A stretch of 64,000 bases of DNA from Candidatus Woesearchaeota archaeon (GTDB lineage: Archaea > Nanobdellota > Nanobdellia > Woesearchaeales > UBA9989). A program made the position numbers and the translations under genes. The stretch spans positions 1 to 64,000 of the forward strand of contig DUKZ01000004.1 of assembly GCA_013329045.1 (NCBI GenBank), in the 5' to 3' direction. Shown here one piece after another: positions 42,859 to 50,721 of the stretch (position 1 is its first letter; every line of letters starts with the position of its first letter). The notes beneath the pieces were generated by a model that did not search any database, was not told where the DNA came from, and saw only the letters and a list, made by a program, of their open reading frames with translations.

Positions 42859-43845
42859 TCACACTGGGCATGCTGGCTCTGATTCATAAATCGAATAAGA
42901 GAGGATATGCTCCTCATCAAGGTATACTGGCTCTGTGACAAAAGGAATCCTGTTAGGATATACCATATATACCTTATCACAGCCTCTGCACGATGGATCA
43001 CCGATGCCACACGTGAAGTAGATGTAATCTGCATAGCTGACAAAGTCCTGTGAAAGGCCAAATTTCGCCGGACGGATAATTGATTCTATCCCAAAGGGGC
43101 TAGGGGAAGTGCTGCCATAATATCTTCCCAAGAATGAAGGGGCAGCAGGGTAGCTCCTATAAGTAGTATCAAGATAATGCTGAGTCACAGCAGCTCTTGT
43201 GTCCTGGCTCCAGTCAACAACAACTGATTTCTTGATCGGATGAGCCAGCCCATGAGCGCTATATAATGGATCATCAAAGCCTTCAATTGAGATGTTTGAA
43301 GCGATAATCGACTCTTTTTGCCAGAGCCCAAGACCCGGAGATTCTGCATGGTAAGATAGCTTCCCTGTCACAGTAATTATCCAAGGGGAGGCCTGAGAAA
43401 TAGTAATGTCACTCATTGACAGATCAAGGCTAATACTGAGAAGGTCTTCTCCAATCATCCTGAGCTCATTGAATCTGGCATCAAGCGTATTGCCATCCAT
43501 GATTGGATGCAGAGTTGATGAACCGGGGGCATAACCATCACGCATCATTTCAACGAGAAAAGTGGAAAATTCCCCCTCAACATGAGTAGGGTATGGATCC
43601 TGGCCAGTCCCTTCCCTGCTGAGAATGACCTGATCATACGCCCTGAGCGCCTTGACCGCGGAGATCTCCAGATATTCTTTTGCATAGCTTTGCTCTGTTG
43701 CCGCAAGAAAATCATGCACGAGCTGGATGCGAATCTGCTGGACATCATCTACCGGAACCTGGTTATTTCGAATTGTCAACAGGAAAAATGCAGTGATAAG
43801 TATTGCTGTCAAGGTAAAGAATATGCCTTTCCTGCTCTTCCTCAT
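42859..43845 (-). CDS. Pilin-like exported protein, 328 residues
   Basis: The N-terminus is a short basic stretch and a hydrophobic helix, KGIFFTLTAILITAFFLLTI, with the look of archaeal pilin-like proteins. The ~300-residue exported part has a coiled start and a C-terminal Cys cluster (TCGIGDPSCRGC). The ATG at 43845 shares ATGA with the upstream stop. I infer a minor pilin or tip protein of the apparatus. Confidence 0.65.
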   Translation of the reverse strand: MRKSRKGIFFTLTAILITAFFLLTIRNNQVPVDDVQQIRIQLVHDFLAATEQSYAKEYLEISAVKALRAYDQVILSREGTGQDPYPTHVEGEFSTFLVEMMRDGYAPGSSTLHPIMDGNTLDARFNELRMIGEDLLSISLDLSMSDITISQASPWIITVTGKLSYHAESPGLGLWQKESIIASNISIEGFDDPLYSAHGLAHPIKKSVVVDWSQDTRAAVTQHYLDTTYRSYPAAPSFLGRYYGSTSPSPFGIESIIRPAKFGLSQDFVSYADYIYFTCGIGDPSCRGCDKVYMVYPNRIPFVTEPVYLDEEHILSYSIYESEPACPV

Positions 43846-44414
43846 TTCTCCCATACAAACACCTTCATGATATATGGCCCGATGATGTCCTGGTTCTGAT
43901 AGTCAGCAATCACGATCTGAGAAGACACGATCACCTGCTGGCTCTTGCTATATGATCCTTCCACGCCTTCGCTAGAATAGATGAAAAGAGGGTCAGCATA
44001 CACGACCTCATCGTTTTCTTCATTGCTCTCTATATGCGCTTCCTGGAAATAGAGCTCTACCCCATATGTGGGGTTGCTTATCTGGCTCATGACATCATCC
44101 ACAAGGAACGCCATATCCTCTTTGCATTCTGGACAAGACCCCTCGTCAAACAGGAACTGCCAAATACCCAGCTGCTGGGCAATGGTGTGCTGCTGGTCGC
44201 TTATCTTCCCATCTAGTACCATCTGATGCTTCACATCAGAGTTATATTTTATCAAGTCAGTACCAAGGAACGTGAGCAGATCCTGTGCATATGACTGGGA
44301 CTGCACTGAGGATGGAGCAGAGATATAATTAGTAAAAATGAGGGATATCCCGACAAGCAGGATGGTGACTCCAAAGAGCATGTCTAGCACGAAGAAATAT
44401 CCTTTCTTTCCCAT
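43842..44414 (-). CDS. Pilin-like exported protein, 190 residues
   Basis: The N-terminus KKGYFFVLDMLFGVTILLVG is a hydrophobic pilin-like helix after two lysines. The remaining ~155 residues include a Cys pair (CPECKEDM) and a beta-rich end. It begins where the 1700-residue gene ends (TGATG) and couples to the 328-residue pilin-like gene. Probable subunit or adaptor linking the large surface protein to the assembly machine. Confidence 0.65.
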   Translation of the reverse strand: MGKKGYFFVLDMLFGVTILLVGISLIFTNYISAPSSVQSQSYAQDLLTFLGTDLIKYNSDVKHQMVLDGKISDQQHTIAQQLGIWQFLFDEGSCPECKEDMAFLVDDVMSQISNPTYGVELYFQEAHIESNEENDEVVYADPLFIYSSEGVEGSYSKSQQVIVSSQIVIADYQNQDIIGPYIMKVFVWEK

Positions 44415-47400
44415 CAGGGACCCTCATAGCTGACAATGACCAATTCCACTGGCTTGCCTTTACGATAAACAACTTGTTTTTTGGTGATTAGATGAGGAAT
44501 ATCATTGAGGGTGAGGTCAATTTTATACAAATCCTTTTGAACAAGTGGCCCAGTGCAGCATTCCACAATACTGCCATTTGACTCCATCTCAAAGCCTTGC
44601 AGCTGTTCATCACATAGGCTTTGGGCTGCTGGCGTTGCAAACTGGCAGCTGCTTTGTCCCTGGCACTCAGCATGGCAGATATCATCTGTTGCGAACGTGC
44701 AGTCAGGCTGGCATTCATAGCCAACAGGGGGGCCAATCTCCCAGCAAATCTCATCTCCCGAAAGCACCTTTGAAAATATCTTTACCTGGTCCAGGGAAGC
44801 ATTCGCGCTCTTTGTCCCTTCATGAGTAGACCCAATGCTCAAGAAACTGTCGATTGCTGACATGGAGAGTGATGCTGGAGAGATTTCTGCTTCCAGGTTG
44901 CAATCAATGTAGAGTTTGATAGCATCATTCTCTGTGTCCCAAGTGAGGGCGATATGAGACCATACTTCACTATCCCAGGGAACTGCTGCCTGGAGGGTAT
45001 TGCCATCCACCTCCGCTAACACCAGATCATTTTTCTGCCAAATTCTGACTGCAGCAGCACTATCCTCATCAAATAGGTATTTCTCGTCAAGCCCTATGCT
45101 GCCGGGCTTGACAAACATCATGATGGTGCCTTGAGACTGATTCATGTTCAAGCCTGTCTTATATCGCAGCGTATCGTTTCCATCCATCTGGATGGCCCTG
45201 CCAACCCGTCCACCTCCCTGAGTGATATCCTGCTGGGTTGTCATGTTATAGAGCGGCCATTCCCCGCCCATCCCGACAAGAGGCCAAGTTGTGCTCTCAA
45301 AAGGAAGAATAAGGTCGTCTGGAGAGGAATCATTGTAGTCCAGATAAAACAAGTTACTGGAGGTAAGAGGCCCTGATTCTGTCTCGATTACCAGCCCGCC
45401 TGCATCAATGAAAGAGACGGTCACATTATACATCCCCGGATACAGTGCCATCTTATATTGGACAATGTTGAATAGCTCTGCCAGCGAGAGGGTCTCATTT
45501 GGCTGGATGGTCCGCTCGCTTGCCTCTAGCAAGGGAACATCAATTGCGAAATCATGGAAATTCCGATCGACCTCAACTTTTAACCTTCCCGTCAGGTTCA
45601 CATTGCCAACATTTGTGATAATAGAATCAGGGGTGAAGGCTATTGGCTCATTGAAGAGGAAGAGATCACTTGTTGTATTGAGGAAGATCTGCGCCTTTGG
45701 GTGAGGGCTTTTCCAATACTCATCGCAAATATCCCCTTCTGTGAGCCTTGACCCAAATATCTTGAGCTCATCGATTGCAACCAAGGCAGGATTCAATCCA
45801 TCATCCGTGTTGCCTATTGTCATCTCCTGACTCAAGGACAGGGAAGATGCTGGTGAAGTGGTATGATTCTCAGATAAGCAGTCGATGACGAGCTGATATT
45901 CCCCAATGCCCACATCATATGATGCTGCCACATGATGCCAGTACCCCATAGGGTTGCTGAGCGGCTGGGACAGGATGATAGTTCCATCCTTGATAAGGTT
46001 CACTTTGCCATTTGAAGCAGTGATGCCTAGATTATTTTCTTCATCGAGGACCATAGAAAATAGCCCGCACTCAGGGCATGCTGATGTAGAGTTCCATGAG
46101 GGAAGCATGTAAAACATGATCGTTCCTGCCGCATCATCCAGATTCTTTATCCGATCATCGATCAGGTTGATATCAAGGGTTCCTGGGCCTGCCGACGTGA
46201 TGAACTCTTTGCCCATAAAATAGGGTATTGTTGCGCCTGGGGAACCTGAATCAATCATTACATCTGCAAATCTGCCAGCGTCTCCTATTTCGATATCAAA
46301 CCCCTTTGGGGAAGATGCTTGGAATGAATAAGAGAATGACTTGTTCATAGGGAACCATACATCATTATCTGAACCTGTCAGCGTTTGCGCGCCGATGTTT
46401 ATAACATCTCCGGGGCCAAGATTCATTGGCCGGATGCGAAAGGCGCCCGCCCGCCTCAGCAGGAGAGAACCATCAAAAGTATCAACACCCATCGCTTGTC
46501 CCCTGATGCTGAGGAGCAAAGAATAATTTCCCTCAGAATCCTGCATATACTCTGAACGTCTCAGGGTCATCATCGTCCCGTTGGCATTGAGAAGAGCATC
46601 GCCCCTTGTGGGATATGAAAGAGATGAGGAACCATCAAACAAGACAGATTGCCCAACTTTGCCATGCTGGTATTGGATAAGAGAATCCAGCCAAGCATAT
46701 TCACCTGCATTTCCCCTCGTTGTACCTTCAAATGGAACATCCAGAAGGATAGTCTGCCAGCAGTCATTATCAGTGATCTCATCACACCCAACCGGGCAGA
46801 TGGTGTCATTATCAATGCACGCTGCCGGACCAGGCTGACCACAGTCATTGTCAGTTGCTGCATCACACCCAACCGGGCACTCACTATCATCAGAAACGCA
46901 AGGTGGGATCAACCCGCAATCCATATCCATGTTCTCATTGCACATGATCGGGCAGCGATAGTCAATTGCTTCATTGGTGCATACCGGCCAGCTGCAATCA
47001 ACATCAACGGTTGAATCACATCCTTCCAGGCAAAGTCCATCTGCAAACGTGCCAGAACACTGATCAGGGAGGCAATCATTATCCAACCGGGTATTGCACC
47101 AGATCGGGCAGAGATCATCATTATCAGCACATATGGGACCTTTGCAATCAACTTCACTCATTGAAGTGCAGGAAGGGGTACACACATTGTCTGGAGTCAT
47201 ACCGGAACAGGAGAACAAGCAATCATCATCCATCGCATCATTGCAGCCAAGAGGGCATGAGTCATCACCACTAATACAGGAAGCCTCAGTGGTATAAAGC
47301 GATTTTACTTCGCTTGCATCAAGTGCACGCCTCATAATCAGGACCTGGTCGATGAGTCCTGTAAAAGGGGATGATAAAGAATTATCAGCACCGATCGTGA

Positions 47401-49516
47401 GCTGCCCACCTGCCAGGGCATAGATACCAGAGACTGTTTGAGAGAGCAGAGGCTCGCCATTGACAAAGAACCAAGACTCATTTTTCTCCTGATCATATGT
47501 ATACGCGACCATGGTCCATACACCCATCGGGATGACTCCCTGCCCGGTCTGGAACATGCTCTCAGAGAGTCCTGGTTGATTCATCCGAAGAGAGCCATCA
47601 ACCAGCAAAGAAAGCCTCCAGGAGCCATCAAGATCGATGAGAACCTGGTCTGCTTGCATGAGCGGTTTTATCCAAAGTTTTATTGTGGCAGAGCCAAGCT
47701 CAAGGCTCCTCTCATAAGGAATGGTGATATGGTCACCAGCAGACAATCCGATGCCAGCGAGCAGCTGGCCTTTTGCCCTTCCCCCAACAAGGTCGCCATG
47801 ATTCTCATAAGGAGAATGATCCTGGACAAAGCTGCCAGGGTCAGTACATTCATAAAAACCAGTCTCAAACGATAAGTCTCCGATCGTCACCGGCTCATTG
47901 ATAAATGAGCATGAACCCTCCTCCAGAGGCATATCAAGCACGGTATGAGAATAGCAATCATTGTCTGTGAGCTCTGTGCAGCCAATCGGACAGACCCCAT
48001 CAAAATCCTGGCAGGGCTCATCCCTCATTATACAATCAATATCATTGCTCTCATCACAGCAGGCTGGACAGGTATCATCTGATAATATACCAGAACAACT
48101 GCCTGGCATGCAATCATTATCATTCCCTGCAGTGCAGCCAATCGGGCAGATATGATCATTATTGACGCATGCAGGCGCATCACAGTCTGCATCATTTGAG
48201 GACGTGCAGCCAGGATTGCAAACAGCATCCTTTATTATCCCGGAGCAACTATCAGGAAGAGCGCAATCGTAATCATTGCCTGCATGATACCCTATTGGAC
48301 AAAACAAGTCACCTGGAGGGCAGGAGGATTGAGCGCAATCAATATCATTCGTGCTATCACATCCAGCAGGGCAAAGATCATCTGAGATAATTCCAGAACA
48401 CTCACCTGGCGCGCAATCATTATCGGTCCCTGCATTGCAGCCGATTGGACAAAGAAAATCATCATCAACACATCCCCTCTCCCTGCAGTCAATATCGTTT
48501 GAGGGGGTGCAGGCGAGCGGACAATTATTGTCAGATATCACCCCAGAACAATCACTGGGATCACAGTCTGGATCATTCATGATCGAGCATGTTACCGGAC
48601 AATTGTTATCAGGGAGACATTCTGGCGGCGGGCAATCCAGATCAGCTGAAAAATCACATGACGCAGGACAGATCCCATCACGCCAGGGGCCAGAACAGGA
48701 AGTATCACAATCTGGATCAAAGGAAAAACAATCCCTGCATTCAAAGTCAACATCGCCGCAGCAGCCAGGAGTGGAGGCTTGAGCGCATAAGCTCGGACGG
48801 CAATCAATGTCGTTGTTTGCAGTGCACGCAGCTGGGCAATTCCCATCCGCGGAGACATTATTGCAGGCCCAGACACAATCGACATCATTTTGGACAGAGC
48901 ACCAAGGGGGGCAGATACCATCATTTGTTGATGAGCAGGGGGGAGGGCCCATGCAATCAGGATCGTTTGGCGCATTACAGCCAATCTGACAGATACCATC
49001 ATCAAAGCAATTTCTTGCTGAGCTCAGAGAAGTTTGATAGACGCAGACAAACCCGAGGCAAAGAGAAGGAAGACCTGACTGGTTGAACACACCAACAGGC
49101 TCATAGCCCATGCTAAAGACTATGTTTACTGAATCTGTTTGGTTTTGAAAGAGGAGAAGGTTTGGAGAATAATATTCCGTCGGGAGAATAGGAAGATTTA
49201 GGTGCTGGGGTCCTGGCGGCGAAGATCCCTGCTGCTGTCCGCTCAGATAACAAACACCACCAAGGCAAATCTCATACTGGCCAGCCTGGCCCTGCCCGAC
49301 TATATCCTCCGTGATAACCTGGAGGAGAGGCGTGGATCCCTGAGAGAGTGATGTTGTTTCACTCTGTTTTTGTCCAATTTTTCCAAAAACACCAGAAGGA
49401 AAAGCGCTCTGTGAGATCACAGCACTCTCTGTTTGCGGCAGGGAAAATCCCTGAGGGAGAAGAAGGATAACAATAACGTAGAGTACTAAGACTGCTTGAA
49501 ACCCCTTTTTATACAT
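44414..49516 (-). CDS. Giant exported Cys-repeat and LamG-domain surface protein
   Basis: A 1700-residue protein. An N-terminal signal helix (about 8-25) is followed by a ~150-residue region. Next comes a long array (about 170-520) of short repeats of the form DxxCPxGCxxxxDxDC, and a LamG/concanavalin-like domain (about 525-740). A second Cys-repeat cluster (to about 920) leads to two further LamG-like domains. LamG domains often bind glycans or proteins; the acidic Cys repeats may bind Ca2+ and be held by disulfides. Lack of a C-terminal membrane anchor fits pilus association. Adhesion is inferred. Confidence 0.8.
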   Translation of the reverse strand: MYKKGFQAVLVLYVIVILLLPQGFSLPQTESAVISQSAFPSGVFGKIGQKQSETTSLSQGSTPLLQVITEDIVGQGQAGQYEICLGGVCYLSGQQQGSSPPGPQHLNLPILPTEYYSPNLLLFQNQTDSVNIVFSMGYEPVGVFNQSGLPSLCLGFVCVYQTSLSSARNCFDDGICQIGCNAPNDPDCMGPPPCSSTNDGICPPWCSVQNDVDCVWACNNVSADGNCPAACTANNDIDCRPSLCAQASTPGCCGDVDFECRDCFSFDPDCDTSCSGPWRDGICPASCDFSADLDCPPPECLPDNNCPVTCSIMNDPDCDPSDCSGVISDNNCPLACTPSNDIDCRERGCVDDDFLCPIGCNAGTDNDCAPGECSGIISDDLCPAGCDSTNDIDCAQSSCPPGDLFCPIGYHAGNDYDCALPDSCSGIIKDAVCNPGCTSSNDADCDAPACVNNDHICPIGCTAGNDNDCMPGSCSGILSDDTCPACCDESNDIDCIMRDEPCQDFDGVCPIGCTELTDNDCYSHTVLDMPLEEGSCSFINEPVTIGDLSFETGFYECTDPGSFVQDHSPYENHGDLVGGRAKGQLLAGIGLSAGDHITIPYERSLELGSATIKLWIKPLMQADQVLIDLDGSWRLSLLVDGSLRMNQPGLSESMFQTGQGVIPMGVWTMVAYTYDQEKNESWFFVNGEPLLSQTVSGIYALAGGQLTIGADNSLSSPFTGLIDQVLIMRRALDASEVKSLYTTEASCISGDDSCPLGCNDAMDDDCLFSCSGMTPDNVCTPSCTSMSEVDCKGPICADNDDLCPIWCNTRLDNDCLPDQCSGTFADGLCLEGCDSTVDVDCSWPVCTNEAIDYRCPIMCNENMDMDCGLIPPCVSDDSECPVGCDAATDNDCGQPGPAACIDNDTICPVGCDEITDNDCWQTILLDVPFEGTTRGNAGEYAWLDSLIQYQHGKVGQSVLFDGSSSLSYPTRGDALLNANGTMMTLRRSEYMQDSEGNYSLLLSIRGQAMGVDTFDGSLLLRRAGAFRIRPMNLGPGDVINIGAQTLTGSDNDVWFPMNKSFSYSFQASSPKGFDIEIGDAGRFADVMIDSGSPGATIPYFMGKEFITSAGPGTLDINLIDDRIKNLDDAAGTIMFYMLPSWNSTSACPECGLFSMVLDEENNLGITASNGKVNLIKDGTIILSQPLSNPMGYWHHVAASYDVGIGEYQLVIDCLSENHTTSPASSLSLSQEMTIGNTDDGLNPALVAIDELKIFGSRLTEGDICDEYWKSPHPKAQIFLNTTSDLFLFNEPIAFTPDSIITNVGNVNLTGRLKVEVDRNFHDFAIDVPLLEASERTIQPNETLSLAELFNIVQYKMALYPGMYNVTVSFIDAGGLVIETESGPLTSSNLFYLDYNDSSPDDLILPFESTTWPLVGMGGEWPLYNMTTQQDITQGGGRVGRAIQMDGNDTLRYKTGLNMNQSQGTIMMFVKPGSIGLDEKYLFDEDSAAAVRIWQKNDLVLAEVDGNTLQAAVPWDSEVWSHIALTWDTENDAIKLYIDCNLEAEISPASLSMSAIDSFLSIGSTHEGTKSANASLDQVKIFSKVLSGDEICWEIGPPVGYECQPDCTFATDDICHAECQGQSSCQFATPAAQSLCDEQLQGFEMESNGSIVECCTGPLVQKDLYKIDLTLNDIPHLITKKQVVYRKGKPVELVIVSYEGP

Positions 49517-49630
49517 TTTCCGAGAAACAACAGGATTTAAGGTTTAAAAAGTTATGGATTTTCTCTGATACCTCTGCCTGCTTATCATCATGTCGTTTTT
49601 GCTCGTCAAAAATCAGGATTTTTAAGAATC

Positions 49631-49722
49631 TTTTATTCCTTCAGGATTATACCTAAAGAAACAGGAATTTTTTATCCCTTCAGAATTATACTTTCAGAAA
49701 AAGGAATTTTTTATTCCTTCAG
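49631..49722. repeat. 39-bp tandem repeat reaching across a stop codon
   Basis: Copies begin at 49631, 49670 and 49709, each starting ttttat(t/c)c(c/t)cttcag in outline; the third contains the TAA and last codons of the 110-residue gene. The copies look like duplicated gene ends. The gap 49517-49630 shows no gene. Confidence 0.75.
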
Positions 49723-50043
49723 TATCCTATTGACCTTTCTGATCAGTTTTTCATACTTATCCATGACAGGAGCTGCTTTTTGCTGAAGCCTCACACCGAG
49801 AAAAATGACAACGAGCATCAAGATAAAGCAGATGGCAAGGAGAACATTATTCGCTTTTTTTAATGCTACAACCTCAGGATTTTCAGTCTGGACAGATCTT
49901 GTGATTACTGCCTGCTGTGAGAGCGGAACCTGTCTTGGCTGGGAGACAGTATTACTGGGATCATAGACAATCCTCTCGTATGCATGCACCATGAAGAATG
50001 TCGTCAAGAACACTACTAAGAGAATCACCAGTTTTTTCCTCAT
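49711..50043 (-). CDS. Small exported membrane protein
   Basis: A 110-residue protein: an N-terminal signal helix (about 3-20), a ~45-residue loop, a second helix (NNVLLAICFILMLVVIFLG) and a charged cytosolic end. It lies between the giant surface-protein genes. A CTTAAATAC box lies about 25 nt before the ATG. Function unknown; a small accessory of the surface apparatus is plausible. Confidence 0.6.
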   Translation of the reverse strand: MRKKLVILLVVFLTTFFMVHAYERIVYDPSNTVSQPRQVPLSQQAVITRSVQTENPEVVALKKANNVLLAICFILMLVVIFLGVRLQQKAAPVMDKYEKLIRKVNRILKE

Positions 50044-50093
50044 ATGTTATCTAGAGATAGAGAGTATTTAAGTGTTTCGGGATAACAGAAAAA

Positions 50094-50675
50094 TTATTTG
50101 TGTTTGATATTTGAGAGCCGCAAGAGGAGGAGGATGATGACGAGGCCAAAGACAAAGTTCATCACGGGAAAGAAGGGAAAAGATTGCTTTGGGATGCATT
50201 TAAAATTACTGCATGCTGCAGATTGGCCGCATGTCGCATTCTGGACACATTCCACTTCGGTGAGAGGCATGACCACCAATGACCTTGGAGACTGGTCACA
50301 ACTAATCTTGCCATCCACAAGAGCGCAGAATTGGTAATATAATGTAGAGCCTCTTGTTGGCGGAGGAACGATCCCCTTTAATTGAGCATCTGCAGTCTGC
50401 TCTGGAGGAATGATCCCCTCAACCTGGTCACCGGCAAGCAAGATATTTGCAGTATCCATGATGAACATGCCAGAGATGTTGATTGGCGAATCATCAAGGT
50501 TTGAAATTTGCACATTCCAGATGATGGGGGCGGATTCGACACAAAGGTTTTCAGTGATATTCGCTGAACACTGAGCAATAACCGTTGCCTGGAATGGCGG
50601 TTGGTTTGCAGATTGGCCCAGGACAACACTTACCATTCCCAAAAAGACCATGATCAAAAGAAACTTTTTTACCAT
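50094..50675 (-). CDS. Exported protein with C-terminal membrane anchor
   Basis: A 193-residue protein: a signal peptide (2-20), a ~135-residue exported domain with several Cys pairs and a C-rich end (CVQNATCGQSAACSNFKC), then a C-terminal membrane helix (VMNFVFGLVIILLLLRL). The Cys pattern recalls the larger neighbours. It might serve as a membrane-anchored receptor or chaperone of the apparatus. Confidence 0.6.
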   Translation of the reverse strand: MVKKFLLIMVFLGMVSVVLGQSANQPPFQATVIAQCSANITENLCVESAPIIWNVQISNLDDSPINISGMFIMDTANILLAGDQVEGIIPPEQTADAQLKGIVPPPTRGSTLYYQFCALVDGKISCDQSPRSLVVMPLTEVECVQNATCGQSAACSNFKCIPKQSFPFFPVMNFVFGLVIILLLLRLSNIKHK

Positions 50676-50721
50676 GCTAACCCCAGCAGTTTTGGGCGGT
50701 GGTAGTTTAAATAATTATTGG

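Noticed and set aside
42750-43061. Minus-strand frame of 103 codons after the pilin-like gene
   Set aside because: It overlaps the 3' end of the pilin-like gene in another frame and includes the 19-bp repeat; no start signal.
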